From assembly GCA_936440205.1 (NCBI GenBank), contig OW387136.1:34515927-34579926 (forward strand): 64,000 bases of DNA, read 5' to 3'. Position 1 is the first letter of the stretch. The number at the start of each line of letters is the position of its first letter. The notes under the pieces were generated by a model. It made no database searches and was not told the origin of the DNA. It saw only the letters and a list, made by a program, of their open reading frames with translations. Of this stretch, positions 1 to 10,888 are shown in pieces. A program made the translations under genes and the position numbers. The DNA is from Lepidonotus clava (taxonomy: Eukaryota; Annelida; Polychaeta; Phyllodocida; Polynoidae).

Positions 1-1440
1 ATGGATACCACTATAGTAAGCAATATGGTAACAAAGTGCAACCACCATGGTAACCACCATGGTTACCACCATGATAACCACTATAGTAAACAATATGGTA
101 ACCAAAGTGCAACCACCATGGTAACCACCATGGTTACCACCATGGGAACTTAGATGTTTACCACCAAGACAACTACCATGGCTAGCACCATGGTTACTAC
201 CATGGCTACCACCATGGTTACCACCATGGTTACCACTATAGTTACCATCATGGTTACCACCATAGTTACCACCATGGTTACCACCATAGTAACTACCATG
301 GCTACTACCATGGCAACCAACATGGCCACCACAATGCCCAGCATGCCAAGTTGCAACGTAACAGCAACATTATTGGGAGCCATCAAAATAACGTACAAGA
401 ACCACTACAGAACTAAACAGTACATTGCTGCAATGTCATAATAACGTCACATACTTGTCTGTGCGGCAACCGCCATGGTAAATACCATGTTACCATCATG
501 GTAACTAACCCCATGGTAACAACCATGGTAACCACCATGGTAATCACCATAGTTTCCACCATTGCTACCACTTTGGTAACAAAGATGGTAACCAAATTGT
601 AACCACTATGGCTACCACCATAGCAACCTCCATGGTAACCATCATCACTATGGTAACAGCCATAGTATCAACTATGGCAACCACCATGGTAACCAACATG
701 GTAATCAACATGGTAATCAACATGGTAACCACCATGGGAACGACCATGGTACCATCGTGGTAACCAACCACCATGGTGACCATCATGGTAACAGCCATGG
801 GAATAGCCATGGTAATGACCAGGGTAACCACCATGGTAACCAACATGGTAACCACCATGGTTACCAACATGGTAACCAACATAGTAACCAACAGTTAACC
901 ACCATGGTAACCAACATGGTAAACAACATGGTAACTAACATAGTAACCGAAGTGCTAAAGTGCTCACACATAATGACCAACATTGTAACCACTATGGTTA
1001 CCACCATGTTTAATATCATGGTTATCCCCATGGTTATCACCATGATAACAACCATGGTTATCACCATGATAACCACCATGGTTACCACCAAGGTATCCAC
1101 CATGGTAACCACCATGGTAACCACCATGGTAACCACCATGGTAACCACCATGGTAACCACCATGGTAACCACCATGGTAACCACCATGGTCACACATGGT
1201 CAGAAAAAGATAATAAGTAATTAATAATCACAAAAACGCTGACATAATTGATAATTTCCCTAAAACCTTTACTCACAGTGGTTAAGGGCTAACATATAGT
1301 TACCATCATAGTTCCCACATGGCTATCCCAATGGTAAACCCCATGTTAACCCCCATGTTAATCACCCTGGTAACCACCATGGTAACCACCATTGTTACCA
1401 CCATGGTAACCACCATGCTAACCACCTTGGTCACACATAG
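1..1440. repeat. 12-bp hairpin-prone minisatellite (ACCATGGTAACC-like)
   Basis: The left edge is a degenerate 12-bp tandem repeat built from two short palindromes, CCATGG and GGTAACC/GGTTACC. It is cleanest at about 1099-1189, where roughly eight near-perfect units follow each other, and more diverged elsewhere. Because 12 is a multiple of 3, open frames run through both strands (Met-Val-Thr-Thr or His-Gly-Asn-His patterns). These are by-products of the period and not genes. The array continues beyond the left edge. Unique-looking patches at about 330-470 and 1200-1310 interrupt it. Confidence 0.9.
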
Positions 1441-1515
1441 TCAGAAAAAGATAATTAGTAACGAATCATTCATTAAAAGTGTCATAATTGATCATTTTCC
1501 TAAAGCCTTTACTCA
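1190..1515. repeat. Higher-order duplication inside the minisatellite
   Basis: A block of about 85 bp beginning with a GGTCACACAT-like junction, then CAGAAAAAGATAAT, then CCTTTACTCACA occurs at about 1190-1277 and again at about 1429-1516. The offset is about 239 bp and both copies sit at the end of a 12-bp repeat tract. The array therefore grew by duplication of a composite unit as well as by slippage. Confidence 0.75.
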
Positions 1516-1519
1516 CAAA

Positions 1520-3141
1520 CCTTTTATTCTAAGTATCAGCCCCATAAATAACGTTAGAAGAATGTTATTAGAATGTCACAATGTAACGTCGCAACAGTTG
1601 GTTGCAGCGACATTGGGAGTCATCAAAAGCTGTAACCTAACAGTGTGACGTAACAAGAATCAATCCAGAACATCGCTAGAACGTTATTAGAACGTCATAT
1701 CCTTGGCTGGATGGGTAGGTTTCCAGAAATCAGTTTAAAATGTAAAATTTTTAAGCTTTCAGAAACTAAAATTTCTTTTCCTATACTTCATCAGGGCCCA
1801 GGCTTCAATTATGATAATAATTACCATATTTACTAAGTTTGTATTTTCATATTTATAGTTTTTTTTACTTGTATAGTTCCTAATCTGTGTGTATTAGAGT
1901 TCATTGAATATTCCTAAAATGTTTCAAACAATAAAAAAAGGTAAAATAAATTATACAGGTAAGAAAATTGAATTAGGGAATTCCCTAAATTCTGAGTTTA
2001 TTACGTTGGCTGAGTAATAAAAGGTCATATCTCACAAATGCTCATTTTGAGAAATGGTCCATTAAACAAATTTGACATAATATCTTAAACCTCTGTATGA
2101 TTCTAAATATCTGCTCAATCATCATAATATCTTATTAATAGGAAGAATGATATACTACAAATACTTTAGACACAATTATGAATATATATGGGTTATTGGG
2201 ATGGTACTATGGTAACACATACATTTTTTTTCCAGATACGACCTTTTATTAATATTTTTTTTAAGATGAATACTAATTAAATTGGTTTAACTAATACAAA
2301 TTACACAAAATAATATTTCTGAACTTGAACCAATATGCTAGTATTCAATTACTCTACAAAAGTAAAGATTTATGTGATATTTAAACTATCGGATTCATTT
2401 GCAGCCCAGATACGACCTTTTATTACTCAACACAAACACCAGAATTTCAGAAAACAAAGGTAGTGTCCAACATTTTGCAATTATATTACTTTGTCTGCTG
2501 TTAGTTTTCTAAAATTTATCTGTAGTATTGTACAATAAGGTTCATGTGATAGTTATAAAAAAAATCAAAATCATGTACATTTTGCATTAATTATCATTTT
2601 TTACTAAGAAAGTCAAATGACCATTTTCAGATACGACCTTTTATTACTCATCCACAAGAGAAATTCTATAGATACGACCTTTGTTTACTGGGTTACAACA
2701 TTCCAAAGATTTGGAAAATTTCAAAAATTCCAAATTTTCTAGATACCTTAGGAGGAAGGGAAACATTCAAAAATAAAAATAAAATTGATATTTTTGGGAT
2801 ATGACCTTTTATTACTCAGCCAATGATTAGTGCTCCCCTAGATACATCATAATCATAGGAATTCTCCCTTCAAAATAATTTGGGAATGCCTCTCATTGAC
2901 TGAATTTAGACTAGTGAAAAATGCATCTAATGATAGCTTCCCAGCCAAGGATATGACATTCTAATAACGTTCTAGCAATGTTCTGGATTGATTCTTGTTA
3001 CTTTACATTGTTAGGTTACAGCAACGTTCTTTTGATGACTCCCAATAACGTCGCTGCAACCAACTGTTGCCATTTTACATTGTGACCTTCGAATAACGTT
3101 CTTGTAATGTTATTTATGAGGCTGATACTTCATAAGAATGT
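1520..3141. mobile_element. Fold-back (long inverted repeat) element
   Basis: The segment 1520-1710 is closely related to the reverse complement of 2941-about 3141, giving arms of about 190-200 bp that end in CCAGCCAAG/CTTGGCTGG. Arms are rich in AACGTT. The interior (1711-2940) has no gene and holds a second, perfect 25-bp inverted repeat (2006-2030 with 2799-2823). The motif AGATACGACCTTTTATTACTC recurs near 2237, 2406, 2628, 2669 and 2799. The arrangement fits a non-autonomous fold-back DNA transposon whose outer left arm runs into the minisatellite. A related solo element lies at 42655-43019. Confidence 0.75.
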
Positions 3142-3629
3142 CACAATAACATTCTTTTTAGGTGTGGTTGAGACCTCACTTAATGAGGATGTCACCATAA
3201 CGTTCTGTTTAGGTTAGGTTGACAATGCTCTCCCAACTCAATGGATCGAAGAAGTAACACCATTCACCAGTGCCTCTCCCTTTTTGTTTAATAATTGGAC
3301 TGCCCTGCATACTTTTCTTAGGCCCCTGTGGCCCATTGCACAATACCAATTATAACAACAAAAATCAATTAAACAATGGAACCTTTCGTTGTTACTTTTA
3401 TCATAACAATGATCATTTTGACACTAAAAAAACTATTTAGAATAATCTTAAAGATCTGTAATTTTTACTGATTTTTTAACATATTCTTTCACTTCATACA
3501 TCAATTAATTTTACAGAATTTAATTTCATCCATTAGAAACAGAGTTTTTAGGATTTGCATAACTACGAAACGTTTTGCTGTAAAGCAAACAATCTTAAAG
3601 TGATCTTAAAGTTATTGTAACAACAAAAA
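3142..3629. other. AT-rich spacer, no gene seen
   Basis: This stretch continues AACGTT-containing repeat sequence to about 3215 and then becomes simple AT-rich DNA with two short copies of AACAACAAAAATCAATT near 3354 and 3618. I see no gene in it. Confidence 0.5.
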
Positions 3630-5020
3630 TCAATTGTGCAACAGGCCACTGGTGTTTATTTGGATTTTATGAAAGCATTTGATACCCTTAATCACAATAT
3701 TTTACTGAAGAAATTCAAAGCAAATAGTATAGGTGGAGATCATTATTTGACTGATAGAAGTCAAATTACTATAGCCAATAATATTAAATCAGACATTGGG
3801 AATATAATTATGTGGAGCACCGATGGGGAGTGTTCTCGGGCCGTTGTTGTTTCTTACATATATAAATGATATAGCGGTGTTATATCTATCTGGTAATAGC
3901 TAACATGACTCATATGCTGCACTTTAATGTGATCTTAGTAATGTATGTAAATGGTGTTGTAAAAATAGATTAATTATCAACTGTAAAAATACTAAGTACT
4001 GTATTTACGGAATGCGCTCGAAGGTTAAACAAGTCAGAAATCATAAATTAGATTTATCACTGAGCGATCAGATACTAGAAAATGTATGCTCATATAAATA
4101 CCTTAGTTTTGTATTGGATGAGAATTTAACTTTTAATAAGCATATGAATGAATTACCAAAGCAAATATCTCATAAGTTTTTTATGTTTTCTAAAATACGT
4201 AAATATTTAACTGAAGCAGCCAGTGTGCAAATATTTAAGAGCATGATATTGCCAATCATTGGAAATGGTGATGTTATTTATCATGGTACCTCAAATACGA
4301 ATATTTTTAAAATCACTGAATTATTCTATAGAGGTCTACGAATAAGCCAGAATTATATTAGAAATTTAAATAATGAAGAACTTTGTAAAATGTGCAAAAT
4401 TGGAGGTCTGGAAGATAGATATAAATGTCATCTGCTGTGTTTCATGTATAGTTTAAGAGACAATGAATTGTATCTTAAAAAGCATATTGTAAATACTAGA
4501 TTACAGACAGCCCCAGTTTTTGCAACGTATAAACCTACAGTTGAAAAAACTAAAGGGAATTATTTTTAAGGGGGGCTATGTTATGGAATGAACAAAACAA
4601 AGTTGCACGTAATATAGAGACACAGAAATCATTTAAAACAAACCAATAAAATAAGCTGAAAACTGTGATATAAAATTATTAGTGTAATTGTAATTATGAT
4701 GTTGAGAAATGTACTCTTTAACCTTAAGTATTGTTTTAATTGTTGTAGATTAGTATTAATTTTTATAACTCTAAGTATTTAAAGTATATTGTGTTTTATT
4801 GATCTTTATCATGGAATTTTTGTGAACGATATATAATGTATTCCTATAATCTGACATATTAAAAATGTACAATTACTTATCTGTTTAAATAACAGAGATC
4901 TGTGGTAATTTTAATGAGCATAGATTGTTTCTATGTCTGTCAGGCAGAAATGTGAGACAAGTTGTAACAACTTAAGTTTTGTCTGATGAAATAAAAGAAT
5001 GAAAAAAAAGATAAAAAAGG
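3630..5020 (+). pseudogene. 5'-truncated, decayed LINE reverse-transcriptase fragment with 3' tail
   Basis: Two frames (3636-3869 and 4012-4569) encode pieces of the same ORF2 family as the long LINE at 46271-48964. Shared runs include YLD-MKAFDT-NH at the reverse-transcriptase core, then CSYKYL, LTFNKH, KIRKYLT, LFYRGLRIS and CHLL-FMY further on. The segment between 3780 and 4010, where the YADD box should lie, is scrambled by frameshifts. After the stop at 4569 another frame continues with a GAMLWNEQNK-like C-terminus to about 4648, so the ORF was longer before a frameshift near 4565. The 3' untranslated region ends in an A-rich tail near 4990-5020. A typical dead, 5'-truncated LINE insertion. 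It shows what the 3' end of this family looks like. Confidence 0.85.
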
Positions 5021-6060
5021 AACGTTTTTGTGTGTTTTTTCTAACATTTTTATAAAACAGACTTAGGACCTATAGACCTTGTGCAGACGTTGTCACGTGA
5101 CCATTTTTTTGGTGATCACCACGTGGTGATCATGGCCACATGTTTATCTAACATGTTTATCTTACAATATTAGCATAAATTTTATGTAATAGATGCTAAT
5201 AAGATGAGAATAATGCTAATTCTAAATTGATCACCAATATGGCGTCCAGGCTCTTTCTGGGTGTTATGAGGTCATCTGCACAACGTCTAAATAATGAGAA
5301 ATAATGAGACAAAATTCCCTTCAAACCAATCTCAAGATTAGGAAAAATTTCAAAGTCTAAAAATTAAAAGGCTGTTCTTTATTTGAATATGGTTTTTGGC
5401 TGGCCGAAATTCTCTTAATTAAAATCTTTCTGAATTTAAAAAAAAAATCTTTCTTTTATATTTGTTATCGCATGAGATATCCACATATAAAATTGAAAAA
5501 CGCTTTTTTTGACTTCCAGGTAGAATTACAAAGTCATCCCTTTACCTATAATTTCATAATTCATATCCCCATGTCGAAAAGAGCTTCATAAAGATGAATA
5601 TTTCCATGAGGTATTTCAGTGAAAAATCTTTCATGAATTTTGCTGTGCCGTATAGTACACAATCCTATGTCAACATTTGTCTATCCTTAACTAATTTTGT
5701 CAGAGAGGGTGCCATTAAAGTTGAGGTTGTGAATATTAATGAGGATGATGAAAACTCATTTGTATGTTATTCTGACTGGTTTCATTTCATTTCTTATTTT
5801 TCTAAAACAACTTTCTAAAAGACAAACAGGATTTGCAGGGAAGAGTAATTTTGCAAAAAGTATAAGGTCGATGTATGGGACTTTTAATAACGGTTGGAGG
5901 GGGTAAAACGCATATTTTAGGCAACTTAAAATATTTTTTAAAAGATAAGTCCCAAATATGACTTCCGACAGTAAACAGTCAACCATATAACCTTTTGACC
6001 CCAAAACAACTACGATATATTCAAGAGCTGTTACAGATGGATTTCCTTAGCTTTCCTTAC
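5021..6060. other. Spacer / intron 1 of the minus-strand methyltransferase gene
   Basis: Read on the minus strand this is the start of the intron after the exon at 6061-6205. It holds a perfect 20-bp palindrome at 5113-5132 centred on CACGTG, and a related GATCACCAATATGGCG motif near 5233. A 74-residue plus-strand frame at 5594-5818 and an 82-residue minus frame at 5756-6004 show no recognisable family, and I do not call them. Confidence 0.5.
5113..5132. repeat. Perfect 20-bp palindrome with central CACGTG
   Basis: Ten-base arms meet at the centre with no loop (TGATCACCAC and its complement). The centre is an E-box-type CACGTG. A second GATCACC/GGTGATC motif with an ATGGCG neighbour occurs near 5233, and again near 19085-19100, so this may be the end of a small repeat and not a regulatory site. 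Confidence 0.6.
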
Positions 6061-6205
6061 CTGCACCTATGCTGACCATTGTCTTTGCTTTATCCAGTTT
6101 GAAGTTCTTCGCGTTTCTCAACAGATATTTCTGAATTTGTTCCAGTTCATTAGAATGAGAGCGAAAGTGCCTGAACCAGGAGTAGTAGTCTCCGTCAATC
6201 TTCAT
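6061..6205 (-). CDS. First exon of a histamine-N-methyltransferase-like gene (paralogue)
   Basis: On the minus strand an ATG at 6205 opens a 145-nt exon ending at a GTAAGG donor. Its 49 codons (the last split) match exon 1 of the plus-strand gene at 21106 in length, splice phase and about half the residues: YY-W, HF, LE, DKAK, and the final SIGAG. The last motif is the start of the glycine-rich S-adenosylmethionine loop (motif I) of class I methyltransferases. Family knowledge: histamine N-methyltransferase and relatives start with a short helical lid before this motif. The remaining exons are not in 1-6060 and should lie off the left edge, so intron 1 would contain the LINE fragment and fold-back repeats. 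Equal exon length and phase support the start chosen in both copies. Confidence 0.8.
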
Positions 6206-6434
6206 TTTTGTTCAATTTGTGGTAACGATTCTTGCAGGTCTTGCAGGTTCTGAGATCCTGCTCCAAATGATATCCCTGAATGCAGGCCCATAAAGTAGAA
6301 AAGTTTTTACTCAGCGGTTTGGCAAGCGACCAAACTTACAACCCGCTATTAGATGCAGGCTGTACAGATGTTGATTATTCAACTACTGTAAATCCCCTAA
6401 TGTAGGCACCAATCCTTCCTCTTCAAAGCAAGGA
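6206..6434. other. Region upstream of the minus-strand methyltransferase exon
   Basis: This would hold the 5' untranslated region and promoter of the minus-strand gene. I see a short repeat of CTTGCAGGT at about 6231-6249 and no clear TATA box. Nothing else is supportable. Confidence 0.35.
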
Positions 6435-8225
6435 GGGGCGTTTGACCCTAAAATGTAAATTTGACGCAAAATGTAATTTGACGTATAATGTAATCCAAAT
6501 TGCCCTAAAATGAAAATATGATGTAAAATGTAACTCATATTGCCATAAATGTAATTACAAAACCTGCCCTAAAATGTAAAGAAAAATTGGGACATATTGT
6601 TAGACTGTAAAATGTAAATCTCCCGTAAAATGTACCTTGATGTAAAATGTAATTTAAATTGATGTAAAATGTAAACCTGACCTAAAATATAATTCAAATC
6701 GCCATAAAATGTAATCGTACTTCCCATCTTAAATTGGAAAAATGTAAATACAGTCATGCACGTAAATTGTAAATCAATACATGCCTCAGGTCCTGAACAC
6801 CCAAAGATTCAACCTATTCTATGTCATTGAGACATAGACAGTGGGTGAAATACTCCTTGGATAATACAATGAGTGCAGTGGCGGATTTAGAGGGGATGCA
6901 GGGGGCGCCCCTCTCTTATTTAATGTACAATTCTAAGCCCCAGAGAGTCTAGCTAAAAGTTTCACATTGGATCCGGCCTTGAAGTGTATAAACATCTGAC
7001 TAAATGCACAACTTGTCATTTATTAAAGTGGGAAATCTATAATGTACTTGAACTGTTGAATGTGAATGCAAACATGAATGCAAACGTGAAAGTGAATAAT
7101 GAATTCATTATCTGTGAACGTTGAACGTGGTAAAAAGCTCTTCCACGTGTAAGCATCTTGGACATTTTTTCTAGGATTTAAAAAAGAGGTGCCCTCCTAT
7201 TATTCAAGTCCTGCTTACCCTTATGCCCATATTTCATTATCCAATGTTTCGCTTGCGCTGGCCATTTAATTTTATTTGCAGTTATTACTTGCATTGGGGC
7301 AATGTATGTACCGCCTCAAATGATTCTATATAGGTTATGCAGTTGGGGATACCAACAAGTTGGTATATCTAAAATGCAAATTATTTGTTTTGTCACCTAC
7401 GGCCAATGCAAATGGGACCCCAACGTAGGAAAACTGTATGTGGTCAGCAGGTCTAAGTTTTATGTCTCTATTTTTATAATTATTTTCATTTTACGTCAAA
7501 TTGTTACATTTTATGATAGCTCAATTTTACATTTTACTTTGACATGATTTACATGTTGCGTTAAGTTTACATTTTACGTTGATTTCATTTAGTTAATACG
7601 TTGATTTACATTTTGTGCGATTTACATTTTACGGTCTAACACTCATATGCATATTGTTAAGAATTTCATACCTCCCTACTTTAATGCATGTGTCAATGTT
7701 ATGGATGAACCCAAAAATAGTCAGAACATATAGACTGTAAAAATTATGTTCAGAAATTACACATGTGCATGTCTCTAAACATCATTTTTACAGCGTACAC
7801 TCTCCAATCTTCTTATAGATCTACATAACGGCCTACCGTATGTTTCATGAGGTGGTACATAAAAAGTGCATTCAAGAAGTACATCCTGAGAATATAATGT
7901 TATAATGAAATAAATAACGATTCGCTTGATGTTTGAGCTATTTACTATACCCTTTTACACTATAGTAATTCTCGCTGCCACAGTATTATTTCCTGTATTT
8001 AACTGCCTAAAGTAATGTAACTCAGCTATCTGTGATAGGGAGAATTGTATTTTACTTTGATTAATTTTATTTACGTTTTAGGTTGATTTGTTACATTTTA
8101 CCTTGGTTCATGTTTACATTTTATGTTAGAATGGTTTACATTTTACGTTGAATTTACATTTCAGGTTGATTCCATTAACATTTTGGGTTGATTTATATTT
8201 AAGGTCAGATTTACAGTCCAACAGG
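6435..8225. mobile_element. Nested fold-back element, TGTTAGACCGTAAAATGTAAAT family
   Basis: Left-arm sequence rich in AAAATGTAA/GACGTAAAATG occurs at about 6435-6590 and again from 6597, where TGTTAGACTGTAAAATG marks an end. Complementary right-arm sequence rich in TTACATTTTACG lies at about 7490-7641, ending GGTCTAACA, and at about 8040-8225, ending AGTCCAACA. The order left-left-right-right suggests one copy nested in another. Arms are made of degenerate units of 20-30 bp. The interior has no gene. A GTGGCGGATT-type MITE end occurs at about 6878. Confidence 0.65.
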
Positions 8226-8699
8226 AGAAGAATATTTGCTAAAAGTGCAAGTGCGGTTTTCATATGATTTACAAGGTCCATCCAGGCGGTTGCCACTGAA
8301 GTGGAAAATCAACATTAAGATATCTTAAAGGTATTAATTAAGACCCTACAGCCGTGCAGGAAAATAGCAAGCTCATTGGGAAAATTGGGCTTTTGAATTG
8401 CATTATCTTAACAGGAGATGTCTAATCAAAGCAGGTATATGACGATATTCTAATGGGCCATCCATAAGTGACGTCATGGGGGTGGGGGTGGGTGGGGGGT
8501 GTTAGACCGTAAAATTTAATTCTGAGGCAAAATGTAATTTGACGTAAAATGTTATCTGAATTGATGTAAAATGTAAATCTGCCTTAAAATTCATATTGTC
8601 CTAAAACGAATGTAATAAGAAAACCTGCCTTAAAATGTACAAATGTAACTGCGGCCATGAACGTAAAATGTAGATATTGTAAAATGAAGAAGTGTAGAT

Positions 8700-9211
8700 A
8701 CCTTGGCCTACAGGTCCAAGGAGGAAATGACAAATACTATATCATTTGGCAACAAAATTAATGATTTGCCGACACAATTCAACTGACCTGTAGCAAGCTT
8801 TTTTCATAGAGGGGTTGGTTTTTTGATTGATAGGTACATTGGGGGTATATCGAGCATTTACTTCTATTAGGCCTATTACAACATTGCTTACAACATTGTT
8901 GTAGCTAGTATTGGGCGGGGGAAATTTTAGAAGGGGATTCGTCCAAAGGCGGGGGAGGTCATACTCCATTTTATAGGTAGTATTGAAGGGGGGGTTGGTT
9001 GAAATTTTTTGAAAGGGAGTTCGTCCAAGAGGGGGTTCGTACACCCCCCCACCCCCCGACCCCACCCCCACCCCCCACCCCCGAATCCCCCCTGGCTACA
9101 GGCCTGAATTCTGTGATAGGATCTTCTAAGCAAGTATATGTAAGGCACCTGAAATTTCACTTTTAAGGTACATGAAACTCATAATATTATTGAAAAATTT
9201 CAATTGCTTTT
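8700..9211. other. Fold-back interior with a G-rich direct repeat
   Basis: A direct repeat of about 72 bp (copies near 8917 and 8989) carries GGGG tracts and a GTTCGTCCAA motif. It creates minus-strand open frames of low-complexity Gly/Pro, which I do not accept as genes. Confidence 0.45.
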
Positions 9212-9440
9212 CAGGCCCGTACCCAGGGGGGTGCCCCCCCCCCCCCCCTCCACAAAGGAAATTTTCCCAAAAGTTCCACCTTTCCTTGCAAAATCTAATG
9301 TAAAAATCCCTAAATATAGTAGGAAAATATTGAAAAGTTCCACTTTTTACTACTCGCCACCCCCTTTTTCAAGTTCGAATTATTGAAAATATAGGCAAAA
9401 GTTCGCCACCTCCCCACAACAGAACCTGGGAACGGGCCTG
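9212..9440. mobile_element. MITE with CAGGCCCGTACC termini
   Basis: The ends CAGGCCCGTACCCAGG and the near-complement CCTGGGAACGGGCCTG bound 229 bp. The body carries GAAAAGTTCCAC, CGCCACCCCCTTTTTCAAG and AATATAGGCAAAAGTTC motifs that recur in the elements at 15181-16221 and about 25720-25925. There is no coding capacity. It is probably a non-autonomous DNA transposon. Confidence 0.75.
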
Positions 9441-9620
9441 ACTTTTTAAGGTTATAGTTTCTGCTCCCCCCCCCCCCACACCGTCAACCTGTATTTCAAC
9501 CTACCCAACAACCCCCTTGTGTGTGTCATCATTATTTAAGGATGGCCCCTATGCTAGAAATCATTGAAATTACATTTTAGGTTGCTTTTTCCCCATTTAC
9601 ATTTTACGCTGAATTGTAAC

Positions 9621-9793
9621 GTAATATTTTGGGTTCCGAGACCTCAAAATTGTTATTTCCGGGAGCGGGCGGTGACGTAACCTCTTCCATCTCCGTGGTT
9701 ACGCGGATCCGTTGACATGTCACTATATAAACTCGGAGCGTAACCGTTGGTTTTCAGTTGCTCCCACACCACCGACCTGCTCACATCGTCTAA
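9621..9793 (+). repeat. Split direct repeat A1 with TATA-type promoter
   Basis: This 173-bp copy is repeated at 14188-14360 with about one difference. It carries a TATATAAA box at about 9722-9730 and is followed by the Gag-like frame about 100 bp downstream, so it probably supplies the element's promoter, as the left repeat does in DIRS-order elements. Confidence 0.85.
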
Positions 9794-9898
9794 GGTTTTA
9801 AACCGGCTGGGGAAGCGGTTACGAGTGGAAAAGACTTCTGCTTACCTTGTGAGAGGACGGTTACGAAGATCGTTACGTAGTTCCGGAAAGTCTGGAGG

Positions 9899-10867
9899 AT
9901 GGCTGGCTTTAATTTTTGCCGTAATTGCAAAATGCGTCACGCAGCTCCAACGGGTAAAAAATGCAAGGTTGCATTATCTACGGGTGTGAATTTTAAGGAG
10001 CAGCAGGGCACGGCCCAAGACGTTTCCTCGATTCGTCTGAAGGGAGAGAAAATGTTTGCGGAACAAGGTGCGAGGATTGGGAAGCTGGAGAAGACGGTCA
10101 TAAGAATGTCAGAAAACATTGAAATTCTCGTCAAAGCTGCGACGGCAGGAGGCAGCAAGGGGACGGCCAGCACGACGGCCCAACAGTCAACTGATGGTGA
10201 ATCGTCGGATTGGGAGGACGTCAAACCAAGACGGCAGAAGAGACGGCAGCCAAAGAAGAAGGCCGCGTTACGCAGCTCCTCCTCCTCCTCCACGTCAAGT
10301 GACAGGTCGTCATCCACCTCTTCGGTCAGCGACCACCTGGAAGGTAAAAAAGTCACAAAGAAATTTGGCCAAAAGAAGTTTTTTGCTAAAGGTGATGACC
10401 CTAAATGCATAGAGGATATTCTCCTTCTTGGTGTAAAGACGGTAGAGAAATTAATTGTTGATAATGCTGACCCATCGCCAGTCGTAAAACATTTAAAAGT
10501 ACTAACTGAGAAGGCCACGAAGAAAATGTACACCTTCGACACTTTTAACAAATATGACCGAGCGGTAAGGGAGAGGGCAAATCGTCTAGGCGTCACGCAG
10601 TTTGCTGCGGTGGATCAGGAGGAAATTTTTTCCCATTTCAGCTTCGAGAATACTTTCAAAGCTAGTGCAAGCAAAAATAACTACAGGGAAAACAAAAGTC
10701 GTCGTAACACCAGTACAGGTGGGGACAACAAGATCTGTTTTAGGTTTAACTCGGAACAGGGGTGCCAGGGGAAGTGCAATATGTCACATATTTGCATTGT
10801 CTGCGAGAAAGCAGGGCACTCTAAGAAAGATTGTTACCGTAACGGCCCTAAAAAAGATCAGAAATAG
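9899..10867 (+). CDS. Gag-like protein of the PAT-like element
   Basis: The frame encodes 322 aa. The N-terminus has cysteines and basic residues. The middle has a Ser-rich, charged linker near residues 100-150. The C-terminus carries two cysteine/histidine clusters: a C-x8-C-x3-C-x3-H-like cluster and a canonical C-x2-C-x4-H-x4-C knuckle (CIVCEKAGH) near residues 300-315. In this family the protein packages element RNA. It is followed closely by the reverse-transcriptase frame. The homology call rests on the knuckles and position. Confidence 0.82.
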   Translation: MAGFNFCRNCKMRHAAPTGKKCKVALSTGVNFKEQQGTAQDVSSIRLKGEKMFAEQGARIGKLEKTVIRMSENIEILVKAATAGGSKGTASTTAQQSTDGESSDWEDVKPRRQKRRQPKKKAALRSSSSSSTSSDRSSSTSSVSDHLEGKKVTKKFGQKKFFAKGDDPKCIEDILLLGVKTVEKLIVDNADPSPVVKHLKVLTEKATKKMYTFDTFNKYDRAVRERANRLGVTQFAAVDQEEIFSHFSFENTFKASASKNNYRENKSRRNTSTGGDNKICFRFNSEQGCQGKCNMSHICIVCEKAGHSKKDCYRNGPKKDQK

Positions 10868-10888
10868 GACGGGGAATTAAAATCTGGT

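Noticed and set aside
154-1224. Open frames on both strands of Met-Val-Thr-Thr and His-Gly-Asn-His repeats
   Set aside because: They follow from a 12-bp tandem repeat whose period is a multiple of three; no domain, start context or splice signal supports a protein.
5594-5818. 74-codon plus-strand frame with a partly hydrophilic C-terminus
   Set aside because: A possible acceptor lies before it, but no donor, partner exon or family was found; it overlaps a minus-strand intron.
9937-10596. 219-codon minus-strand frame opposite the Gag-like gene
   Set aside because: It is the shadow of the plus-strand frame, which has zinc knuckles and the right position in the element.
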